DNA from: Methanosarcinaceae archaeon
Lineage (GTDB): Archaea; Halobacteriota; Methanosarcinia; Methanosarcinales; Methanosarcinaceae
Length of the DNA: 26,227 nucleotides
Assembly (NCBI GenBank): GCA_017613335.1
Contig: JAGAEB010000029.1
Location: 1 to 26,227, forward strand
Direction: 5' to 3'
Made by a program: the position numbers and the translations under genes. This document shows positions 15,721 through 23,114 of the stretch, one piece after another. The notes under the pieces are model-generated. The model searched no databases. It was not told where the DNA came from and saw nothing but the letters and a program-made list of their open reading frames with translations. The number at the start of each line of letters is the position of its first letter. Position 1 is the stretch's first letter.

Positions 15721-15781
15721 GCGGCGGAGATCCGGTGAACGGATCGGGGACCGGCAGGACCGGCTATCAAGAGGGAGAATA

Positions 15782-17026
15782 ATGTCAACTTCAGAAAATC
15801 TGACAGCGGAAGAAGCAGCTCTTTGTGAAAAGGTTGTTTCCGGAGAGCTGTCTTTCAGAAAGATCGAAGAGGAGACCGACAAGACGACTGCGTCAAAAGT
15901 CCGTCGGGCAGCTTTGGAGAAAATGAAAGATGTCGAATTTGACCATCTGTCGAATTTTACGTTTGATGTTGAACAGGTGACGAAGAAGAATATAGAGAAC
16001 CTGATCGGCGCTGTCCAGATCCCGGTCGGCGTTGCGGGCGTCCTGAAGATCAGCGGCGAATATGCCGACGGTGAATACTATCTGCCGCTTGCGACGACGG
16101 AAGGCGCTCTTGTGGCCAGCGTCAACAGAGGCTGCTCCGTGATCACGAAATCAGGCGGCGCGACTGTCCGCGTTTTCAAAAACATGATGACCCGCGCACC
16201 GACGTTTAAGCTCAGGAATCTGGAAGAGACGAAAAAATTCTATGACCTGATCAGTCAGCCTGAGATGATCGAAAAGATCAAAGCGGCTTCCGATGCCACC
16301 ACGAAACACGGAAAACTGCTGAGCGTCGAGCCGTTCGTCAGCGGGAACAATGTCCACATCCGTCTCGGATTCGACACGAAAGATGCCATGGGAATGAACA
16401 TGATCACGATCGCCTCAGAAGCGATCACGAAGATGATCACGGAAGAGACAGGCGTGCCGTGCCTCACGCTTTCCGGGAACATGTGCACCGACAAAAAACC
16501 GTCCGCCGTCAATGCGATCCTCGGGCGCGGGAAAACGGTCGTTGCCGAAGCGAAACTCAATGCAGCGTTCATCGAGAAAACGCTCAAATGCAACGCACAG
16601 GCCATGTTTGAAGTCAATTACCGCAAGAATCTGATCGGATCGCTCCGCGCCGGATCGCTCGGTTTCAACGCCCATGCCGCGAACATCGTTGCCGCCCTTT
16701 TCATCGCCTGCGGCCAGGATCCGGCCCATGTCGTCGAAGGAAGCCTGACGATCACGGAAATGGATGTGACGGAAGACGGAGACCTTCTCTGCTCCGTGAC
16801 GATGCCGGCCGTTGAAGTCGGAACCGTCGGCGGCGGCACGTCGATTGCGACACAGCGTGAATGCCTCAATCTTCTGGGCGTTGCGGGATCCGGAGAGATC
16901 CCGGGACACAATGCTCTGGCCCTTTCAGAGATCGTTGCCGCAGCCGTCCTGGCCGGAGAGATCTCTCTCGTCGCCGCACAGGCGGCAGGACACCTGGCAA
17001 GAGCGCATGCCCGGCTCGGCAGATAA
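15782..17026 (+). CDS. hmgA: Hydroxymethylglutaryl-CoA reductase (NADPH), class I
   Basis: The 414-residue enzyme reduces HMG-CoA to mevalonate, the committed step toward archaeal membrane lipids. All class I landmarks are present. ENLIG is at 72-76. The catalytic E107 is in LATTEGALVASVNRGC, and K238 in the DKKPSAVNAILGRG motif. D313 is in GQDPAHVVEGS, and the C-terminal catalytic H409 is in AGHLARAHARLG. It has no N-terminal membrane anchor, as normal in archaea. GAGGGAG at 15771-15777 supports the start. It is transcribed alone: cobT upstream is divergent, and a strong terminator lies downstream, facing nadE. The other mevalonate gene seen here is the DUF126 gene at 6791-7195. Confidence 0.97.
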   Translation: MSTSENLTAEEAALCEKVVSGELSFRKIEEETDKTTASKVRRAALEKMKDVEFDHLSNFTFDVEQVTKKNIENLIGAVQIPVGVAGVLKISGEYADGEYYLPLATTEGALVASVNRGCSVITKSGGATVRVFKNMMTRAPTFKLRNLEETKKFYDLISQPEMIEKIKAASDATTKHGKLLSVEPFVSGNNVHIRLGFDTKDAMGMNMITIASEAITKMITEETGVPCLTLSGNMCTDKKPSAVNAILGRGKTVVAEAKLNAAFIEKTLKCNAQAMFEVNYRKNLIGSLRAGSLGFNAHAANIVAALFIACGQDPAHVVEGSLTITEMDVTEDGDLLCSVTMPAVEVGTVGGGTSIATQRECLNLLGVAGSGEIPGHNALALSEIVAAAVLAGEISLVAAQAAGHLARAHARLGR

Positions 17027-17095
17027 GCCGGAAAAACTTCATCATGCCCGTCCGGAAAACGGAAAGGACATCATAAGGGCGACAGAAAAATGATC

Positions 17096-17129
17096 AGCCG
17101 GATCTGTGAAGATCCGGCTTTTTTTTTGG
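17096..17129 (+). terminator. Terminator of hmgA
   Basis: AGCCGGATC 17096-17104 pairs perfectly with GATCCGGCT 17111-17119 around a 6-base loop, followed by nine T. Confidence 0.88.
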
Positions 17130-17206
17130 TTTTTGGTTTCGTTCGTTTCGGGGCGCCGGAACAAAAAAGATGCCGTCCGGTAAAGAAGAGCAGCAAGCGT
17201 ACGCAG

Positions 17207-17476
17207 CGAAGAAGGGAAACGGGCGACGCTCAGCGAAGAAGGGAAACGGGCGACGCTCAGTGAAGAAGGGAAACGAGCGACGCTCAGTGAAGAAGGGAAA
17301 CGAGCGACGCTCAGCGAAGAAGGGAAACGAGCGACGCTCAGCGAAGAAGGGAAACGAGCGACGTTCAGCGAAGAAGGGAAACGAGCGACGCTCAGTGAAG
17401 AAGGGAAACGAGCGACGCTCAGCGAAGAAGGGAAACGAGCGACGCTCAGCGAAGAGGGTCAACGGGCGCCGTTCAA
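17207..17476. repeat. 27-bp tandem array between convergent hmgA and nadE
   Basis: Nine near-identical 27-base units run without spacers from 17207 to 17449. A diverged tenth (17450-17476) touches the nadE stop, and further decayed sequence follows. Each unit contains GAAGAAGGGAAACG and CGACGCTCAG. Variation is confined to a few positions (CGAAG/TGAAG, GGGC/GAGC, GCTC/GTTC). As the unit is nine codons and has no stop in several frames, both strands show long open frames (KKGNERRS on one strand, FFAERRSFP on the other). No sign of translation is seen. Confidence 0.92.
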
Positions 17477-18327
17477 TGAACAGGCGGAGCGGGCGGCATA
17501 TTTCTTTTGTGGGCGGAAGAGAGGATCCGTTTTTCGACGGAGCCGTAAAGTTCGCCGGAGATTCCGGTTTCTTTCAGGATCGTTTCCCTGCTTTCGCCTG
17601 CGGCGTAAAGTTCCAGGATTCTGTCAAGGACGTCATAGGTGATGCCGAGGTCCGCTTCGTCCGACTGTCCTTCAAAAAAACCGGCGGACGGTGCTTTTTC
17701 GAGGATGTGCGCAGGGATGCCCATGTGTTTTGCCAGGATGCGGACTTCCGTTTTGTAAAGATCTCCGACCGGTTCGATGTCGGCGGCGCCGTCTCCGAAT
17801 TTCGTGAAATAACCGATCATCAGTTCTGTTCTGTTCGTCGTGCCGGCGACGAGACGGTTCATGCGGTTGGCGAAAGTGTAGAGGATCGCCATGAAAAGGC
17901 GCGCCCTCATGTTTCCGCTGACAAGCCGGGATTCATTTCCGGGCAGGCAGAATGCGCCGGAGCCGGATGTTTTTGCGGCGGCGATGGCGTCTTTTGCGGC
18001 AGTCATTACGTTTCTGATATCGATCGTCAGAAAATCCGTTTCCAGGAAATCACAGAGATCGCGGACATCTCTGTGATCCGTCAGGACGGACGGATCGGGC
18101 GTTTTTGATGAATCATAAAAAAAGATGCCGAGGACACGGTCGGGACCCAGAGCCCTGACGGCGAGCGCGGCGGCAAGTGCGGAATCGATGCCGCCTGAGA
18201 GACCCATGACGATCCCGTCGGAACCGGATCCTGAGACACTGTCCCGGATGAAAGAAATGATCTTTTCTTCGTATATCCTGCATTTTTCATCGCTGTCGTC
18301 GGTCAGGGAAAGTTTCATGTTTGTCAT
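17473..18327 (-). CDS. nadE: NH3-dependent NAD(+) synthetase
   Basis: The 284-residue protein makes the last step of NAD synthesis, amidating deamido-NAD with ammonia and ATP. The ATP pyrophosphatase P-loop is GLSGGIDSALAAALA (about residues 40-54). The other family motifs are LVAGTTNRTELMIGYFTKFGDGAADIEPVGDLYKTEV and KAPSAGFFEGQSDEADLGITY. There is no glutaminase domain, so ammonia is the donor. The open frame extends 118 codons upstream into the divergent cdc48 gene, but ATG 18327 is chosen. A TATA-like box lies about 20 bases upstream and no ribosome site is present, which suggests a leaderless message. ATG 18318 is a close alternative. The last residues (HKRNMPPAPPVH) may derive from the adjoining repeat array. 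Confidence 0.92.
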   Translation of the reverse strand: MTNMKLSLTDDSDEKCRIYEEKIISFIRDSVSGSGSDGIVMGLSGGIDSALAAALAVRALGPDRVLGIFFYDSSKTPDPSVLTDHRDVRDLCDFLETDFLTIDIRNVMTAAKDAIAAAKTSGSGAFCLPGNESRLVSGNMRARLFMAILYTFANRMNRLVAGTTNRTELMIGYFTKFGDGAADIEPVGDLYKTEVRILAKHMGIPAHILEKAPSAGFFEGQSDEADLGITYDVLDRILELYAAGESRETILKETGISGELYGSVEKRILSSAHKRNMPPAPPVH

Positions 18328-18338
18328 GTTAGAGGAAA

Positions 18339-18352
18339 AGTTATATTTTATT
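18339..18352. promoter_or_regulatory. AT-rich box between divergent nadE and cdc48
   Basis: AGTTATATTTTATTC can be read as a TATA box on either strand. Leftward it would start nadE at about its ATG. Rightward it would start cdc48 near 18372, ahead of its GGAAGGAT ribosome site (18392-18399). Confidence 0.4.
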
Positions 18353-18404
18353 CTTGTTGAGATAGCAGACATAAATTCTGAAAAAAAAGCCCGGAAGGAT
18401 AAAA

Positions 18405-21353
18405 TTGGACGAAAAGGAAACTGACCGCACGCTTGAGAAGATGTATGCCGATGCCTACGATGCCATTTATGAAGAAGACGGGACCGACCCGGAAATGTAT
18501 GCGAATGCCTATGCCGAAGGAGAAGCTTATGCTGATGAAGCCTATGAAAAACAGAAAGCCTTCGATGACGGCGAGGCGGACGAAGAAGAATATGAACATG
18601 AAAGCGCGGAGAAAGACCGTTCCGGCCGGGATAACGAAGAGGACGATGGCGGAGACGACGAAAAGACAGCGGATGAAGCATCAGACAGAGAGACTGTCAG
18701 TGAAAGCACAGTGACTGAAGGTGCAGTAACTGAAAGCGCAGTGACTGAAGGTGCAGTGGCTGAAGATGCAGTGACTGAAGATGCAGTGACTGAAGATACA
18801 GTGACTGAAGATGCAGTGACTGAAGGTGCAGTGACTGAAAGCGCAGTGACTGAAAGCGCAGTGAATGAAGGTGCAGTGGCTGAAGATGCAGTGACTGAAA
18901 GCGCAGTGAATGAAGGTGCAGTGACTGATGATGCAGTGACGGAAGGATCACTGACTGATGATGATGTGAGCGGAAGTTCTGTGACCGGCGGTGAAGAGCC
19001 GTCTGTCCGTCTGTTCACGGAGAAGGTCTACCCGTCCGATGAATACGGAAAAGGCGTCGTGATGCTTTCTGAAAAGATGATGGCGGATCTGGATCTTTCC
19101 GTCGGGGATCCTGTCGAGATCGTCGGTGAGCGGCGGACTGTCGCGAAAGTCTGGAAGGCGAATATCCTGGATTCGACGTTCAGTCCGGATTCGATCCGCG
19201 TCGACGTGTTTATCCGGACGAATGCGGGCGTTTCTCTGGGCGACCAGGTCATGATCCGGAAAACGAAAACGGTTCCTGCCGAGAAGATCACGCTGGCGCC
19301 GCTTGAAGGAGAGAACATCACGATAGATCTCGAAACGGCGGAGACGGTCAGGTACAACATCCTTGACAGATATGTCATGAGAGACGACATCGTTCCGGTC
19401 AGAAAGGATGTTTTCCCGGCAGTCGATCAGACGGAGCCGGAAGGCCGGAAACTGAATGCAGAATTCGTCGTGACGCAGTCGGTCCCGGCCGGAAAGGCGC
19501 TCACGATCACGGACGAGACGATCATCACTTTTGAGAAAACGGCTGTCGGCGTCCATAAGAGAGGCGTTTCTTTTGACGATATCGGCGCGCTTGACGATCA
19601 GCTCAGGGAGATCAGGGATGCGATCGAGATCCCGATCAAACAGCCGGAACTTTTCAAAAAGCTCTGCATCGAACCGCCGAGAGGACTGATCCTCTACGGC
19701 ATTCCGGGAACCGGAAAGACGATGATCGCAAGAGCTGCGGCCAATGAGATCGGCGCGAATTTCTATTACGTTGCAGGACCGGAGTTCATGAAGGGCGGCT
19801 ACGGCCAGACGGAAGAAGCTATCCGGAAACTTTTTGAAAAAGCATCGAAGAATGCGCCGTCCGTGATCTTCATCGATGAGATCGATTCTGTGGCGCCGAA
19901 AAGAGAGGAATCGGACGATGCAGAGCGCCGGATGGTCTCGCAGCTCCTGACGATGATGGACGGGATGCTCGACACGTCCCGCGTTTTCGTTGTCGGCGCG
20001 ACGAACCGTCTCAATTCCATCGATCCGGCGCTCAGGCGTCCGGGACGTTTCGACCGTGAGATCGAGATCGGCGCGCCGGATCTGAACGGGCGTAAACAGA
20101 TCCTCAATATCCATGCGGGAATGATGCCGCTTGAAGGAAAAGCGGAGATCCGCGCGCTTGAAAAAGAACTCAGGAAAGCCGTCTACGACGGGAATGAGAA
20201 GGCGGCGGTCGATCTCAGGGAAACGATCCGGGAAAAGAAGGATATCTATGAAGAGAATATAAGCGATCTCTTTTCGTCTCTGGCTGAAAGAACGCAGGGA
20301 TTCGTCGGCGCTGATCTGGCTTCTCTCTGCCGGGAAGCGGCGCTCAATACGATCCGCCGTGTGACGCAGGATCTTGATCCGGATCTGCCGGTCCCGCCGG
20401 AGGTTCTGGACAGTCTGACCGTGACGAATGAAGATTTTGAAAATGCGCTTAAAAAATGTGAACCGTCAGCTCTTCGTGAGATTGCCGTCGAGATCCCGGA
20501 TGTGGGATGGGAAGATGTGGCCGGTCTTGATGATGTCTGCCGCGAGATCATCGAGGCGGTCGAGTGGCCGCTGAAATATCCGGAAAAGTTCAGGCATTTC
20601 GGGATCGAACCGCCGGCAGGGATCCTTCTCTACGGTCCGCCGGGAACCGGAAAGACGCTTCTTGCACAGGCCGTCGCGCATGAATCGGAGGCCGGGTTCA
20701 TCAGCGTCAAAAGCACGGATTTCCTGATGAAGTGGGTCGGCGATTCGGAGAAGGCGATCAGAGACGTTTTCAGAAAAGCGCGGCATACGGCGCCGACGAT
20801 CATCTTCTTCGATGAGATCGATGCTTTCGCCACGATCCGCGACAGCGGAAATTCAGGCACGCGCTCCGTTGCGGAGAGCATGCTCAATCAGATGCTCGTC
20901 GAGATGGACGGCATCGACCGTCTGAAAGACGTCTTCGTGATCGCGGCGACGAACCGTCCGGATGAGATCGATCCGGCGCTTCTCCGCCCGGGACGCCTCG
21001 ACAGGCTCGTCTATGTCGGCGCGCCGGACGAGGAAGGCAGAAAAGCGATCTTTGACCTGTACCTGAAAAAGATACCCATCCGGGACGACGTCGATGCCGG
21101 CGCCCTTGCCGCAGGAACGGAAGGGTACACCGGCGCCGATATCGAAGCGCTCTGCCGTGAAGCCGTCATGATCTCTCTCCGCGAAGATTTCAGCGCGGAA
21201 GACGTCGGCATGGAATCTTTCAGAAAAGCGCTTGAAAAAGTGCCGCCGACTGTGACGAAATATATGGCGGAAAGATACGAAAAGATCGCGGAACGCTTCT
21301 CGAACAGAGCAAAGGGGAACGAGGAAAACGACCCGTATCTGGCGTACAGATGA
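18405..21353 (+). CDS. CDC48/VAT-type AAA+ ATPase with repetitive acidic N-terminal extension
   Basis: This 982-residue unfoldase has two AAA+ rings, as in archaeal VAT/CDC48. The usual N-domain begins near residue 198 (VRLFTEKVYPSDEYGKGVVMLS). D1 has Walker A GIPGTGKT 432-439, Walker B FIDEID with D491/E492, and arginine finger region RRPGRFDRE. D2 has Walker A GPPGTGKT 744-751, FFDEID with D803/E804, and LLRPGRLDR. D1 has GIPG where GPPG is usual. A D1 insertion (about 568-620) is Lys/Glu rich. The extreme C-terminus reads A-Y-R, a weak form of the HbYX proteasome-docking motif. The first 195 or so residues are extra: a Tyr/Glu/Asp-rich segment, then VTEGA/VTEDA/VTESA pentapeptides. The start is TTG 18405 with GGAAGGAT at 18392-18399. 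It lies divergent from nadE. Confidence 0.9.
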   Translation: MDEKETDRTLEKMYADAYDAIYEEDGTDPEMYANAYAEGEAYADEAYEKQKAFDDGEADEEEYEHESAEKDRSGRDNEEDDGGDDEKTADEASDRETVSESTVTEGAVTESAVTEGAVAEDAVTEDAVTEDTVTEDAVTEGAVTESAVTESAVNEGAVAEDAVTESAVNEGAVTDDAVTEGSLTDDDVSGSSVTGGEEPSVRLFTEKVYPSDEYGKGVVMLSEKMMADLDLSVGDPVEIVGERRTVAKVWKANILDSTFSPDSIRVDVFIRTNAGVSLGDQVMIRKTKTVPAEKITLAPLEGENITIDLETAETVRYNILDRYVMRDDIVPVRKDVFPAVDQTEPEGRKLNAEFVVTQSVPAGKALTITDETIITFEKTAVGVHKRGVSFDDIGALDDQLREIRDAIEIPIKQPELFKKLCIEPPRGLILYGIPGTGKTMIARAAANEIGANFYYVAGPEFMKGGYGQTEEAIRKLFEKASKNAPSVIFIDEIDSVAPKREESDDAERRMVSQLLTMMDGMLDTSRVFVVGATNRLNSIDPALRRPGRFDREIEIGAPDLNGRKQILNIHAGMMPLEGKAEIRALEKELRKAVYDGNEKAAVDLRETIREKKDIYEENISDLFSSLAERTQGFVGADLASLCREAALNTIRRVTQDLDPDLPVPPEVLDSLTVTNEDFENALKKCEPSALREIAVEIPDVGWEDVAGLDDVCREIIEAVEWPLKYPEKFRHFGIEPPAGILLYGPPGTGKTLLAQAVAHESEAGFISVKSTDFLMKWVGDSEKAIRDVFRKARHTAPTIIFFDEIDAFATIRDSGNSGTRSVAESMLNQMLVEMDGIDRLKDVFVIAATNRPDEIDPALLRPGRLDRLVYVGAPDEEGRKAIFDLYLKKIPIRDDVDAGALAAGTEGYTGADIEALCREAVMISLREDFSAEDVGMESFRKALEKVPPTVTKYMAERYEKIAERFSNRAKGNEENDPYLAYR
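18697..18963 (+). repeat. 15-bp in-frame tandem repeat in the cdc48 5' coding region
   Basis: About seventeen 15-base units of the form GTGACTGAAGGTGCA, coding V-T-E-G/S/D-A, span residues about 98-186. Units differ mainly at the fourth residue (G, S or D) and at T versus A or N in the second. They decay toward the 3' end. Confidence 0.9.
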
Positions 21354-21447
21354 AAAGCAGAAAGGATCAGAGAAGAAACGGGTGGAACATGCCGATCGCA
21401 TATTTTTGAAGGATGAAGACCGGACCGGAAATCCGGATCCGGCCTTA

Positions 21448-22119
21448 TCAGGTCTGTATAAAACTGCAGACGGCAGATTTCACAGGATATTTCTGATCAA
21501 ATTCGTTCAAAAAAGCGATCATTTCGTCTGCAGAATTGTCCTTGGTTTTTGCGTCCCGGATTATGTCTGTGTAGTGTTCCCGGGATTCCGGACGTGATGC
21601 AAAAACCCAGTACCCGTCAATATTCCTCAGATCGTCATCAATATACATGATGTTGATATTTTCAGCTTCGGCGTCTATTCCCTCTTTTTCGAGCCACACG
21701 CCGAATCTGGAAAACGCTTCAAGGGCGGAATCGGACACATTGATGTCCTGAAGAATGTCCCGGGAATAGGCATCATCAATCGGTACTTTTTTGTATTCAA
21801 TTGTCTCGATTGATTTTCTTTTTGTCGTCTGTGTGCCGGATATGTCCGGATTTTTCTTCGGGGGCGTTCCCGAAGAGTTGTATACAGAGTCAGCATATAT
21901 CGTAACTGATTTTTCAGAATCCGGCATTTCAGCTGCATCTGTTCTGACGTATGAAGCCGTACAGGCATCAGTCACATTCAGAAAAGAGAAGTTCCCGGCA
22001 ATGACAGAAAAATCTGTTGCATCAGCAATTGCTTCATTTCCAAAAGTACAAACAGGAACAAAAGCAAATGTGATGAATGCGACCAAAACAAAAACAGAAA
22101 ATTATTTTGATTTAATCAT
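21448..22119 (-). pseudogene. Putative secreted protein with a stop codon in the signal peptide
   Basis: The main frame (to a stop at 21448) encodes about 210 residues of no recognised family. It has a hydrophobic start VLVAFITFAFVPVCTFGNEA and then a soluble part with IEYKKVPIDDAYSRDIL and NIMYIDDDLRNIDGYWVF. Read from ATG 22119 the sequence gives MIKSK, then TAA (22102-22104), then FSVFVLV and on in the same frame. Without the TAA this is a textbook signal peptide. A TATA-like CTTTATATC (22146-22154) sits about 30 bases before ATG 22119, which supports that as the original start. TTG 22086 is the only downstream alternative and would lose the basic n-region. The gene has lower GC than its neighbours. 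It is either a nonsense pseudogene or a sequencing error. Confidence 0.6.
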
Positions 22120-22145
22120 GGCAATTCACGACATTTTTTTGTGTT

Positions 22146-22154
22146 GATATAAAG
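22146..22154 (-). promoter_or_regulatory. TATA-like box of the secreted-protein gene
   Basis: CTTTATATC on the minus strand is centred about 31 bases upstream of ATG 22119. Confidence 0.4.
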
Positions 22155-22541
22155 TACTTTTTGTTTCTGAGAACTGAATTCAAACAATGAATTTTTCATA
22201 CATTCACACGATCACTCGTGGCATTTTACCTGTTTGTTGTGAACATTTATGAATATATCGATTCGTTTGCGTGATGATATTGCCCTGTAAATATAAACGA
22301 CATAAACAGATCAGACAAAACGGGCAATACAGGAATAAGGATATTGCTGCAGGAAACGGCAGCTTAAATTGAGAAAACCCGGTTATTCAGCTGTTGATCA
22401 GGACAAAACAGATAAATAAGTCAACAGTGTTTACTAAATTCAGTTTCGATTCAATGTGACCGGCTGCAGCGGACAATACGGCAGCCGTCCTGATCAGAAT
22501 TCAATGAAGTCAGCAATCGCTGAATTATTGTTTTAATATCC
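22155..22541. other. AT-rich intergenic stretch upstream of the PRC-barrel gene
   Basis: A TATA-like GTAAATATAAACG (about 22287-22300, plus strand) would give a leader of about 230 bases. A hairpin CGGCTGC 22461-22467 with GCAGCCG 22481-22487 lies within it. No protein frame or known RNA class is recognised. Confidence 0.4.
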
Positions 22542-22553
22542 GGAGTTAAAAGC

Positions 22554-22820
22554 ATGAAATATTACGCGAACAGCATGCTCGATAAAAAAGTCATGTCCAC
22601 CGATGCCAAGGAACTGGGCATCCTGAAAAATATCACGATCGATGCCAAGACCGGTGCCATTATCGATCTGATCGTCCTTCCGGCACAGACGACCGACCCG
22701 GCAAAATACAGAAAAGACGACAACGGCCACATCCTGATGCCGTTCTCAGCCGTCAGCGCTGTCAAAGACTACATCATCGTCGACAAGGACAAATCCCGCT
22801 CCGTCATCATCAAAGCATGA
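22554..22820 (+). CDS. PRC-barrel domain protein
   Basis: This 88-residue protein is a single PRC-barrel, a small beta-barrel common in archaea as a stand-alone protein. It shows SMLDKKVMSTDAKELGILKNITIDAKTGAIIDLIV and the closing ILMPFSAVSAVKDYIIVDK. Stand-alone PRC-barrels are proposed to take part in protein-protein contacts in RNA handling or archaeal cell division (CdpB-type). Which applies here cannot be told. GGAG at 22542-22545, eight bases before the ATG, supports the start. A perfect terminator follows 40 bases after the stop, so it is monocistronic. Confidence 0.88.
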   Translation: MKYYANSMLDKKVMSTDAKELGILKNITIDAKTGAIIDLIVLPAQTTDPAKYRKDDNGHILMPFSAVSAVKDYIIVDKDKSRSVIIKA

Positions 22821-22859
22821 GACCGGGCAGGGATCAGTCAGATTCAGATGAATATCATA

Positions 22860-22896
22860 CCCCTCAGGAGGGTCTCTCCTGAGGGGTTTCTTTTTT
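22860..22896 (+). terminator. Terminator of the PRC-barrel gene
   Basis: CCCCTCAGGAG 22860-22870 pairs perfectly with CTCCTGAGGGG 22876-22886 around a 5-base loop, followed by TTTCTTTTTT. Confidence 0.88.
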
Positions 22897-22974
22897 CTGC
22901 ATGGTCACGATGCCGGCCGGATGCGGACAGCGGACATCCGTCTGAAAAAAGACAGAACAGACATAAAAAACGAT

Positions 22975-23020
22975 AAAAAAGCCCTTCTTCCGTTTTGACG
23001 GGAGAAGGGCTTTTTGTTTT
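22975..23020. terminator. Bidirectional terminator facing thrS
   Basis: GCCCTTCTTCCG 22981-22992 pairs with CGGGAGAAGGGC 22999-23010. It is flanked by a run of A on the left and T on the right, so it can stop transcripts from either side. It lies about 100 bases past the thrS stop. Confidence 0.75.
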
Positions 23021-23114
23021 ATTCAGAGATCCCGGATCTCCTGAATCTGATCAGGAGGTCTTATCCGGGTGTTCGGATTCAGATGACCGGATCCGGGCGA
23101 TCTGACTGAAATGA

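Noticed and set aside
17094..17462. Minus-strand frame coding FFAERRSFP repeats
   Set aside because: It is the same 27-bp repeat read from the other strand. It starts inside the array and has no ribosome site.
17207..17476. Possible CRISPR array
   Set aside because: Units are joined head to tail with no unique spacers, and there are no cas genes. It is a simple tandem repeat.
17170..18108. 312-residue plus-strand open frame
   Set aside because: It is the repeat array read in one frame, joined to the antisense of nadE. The nadE frame has clear catalytic motifs, and this one has none.
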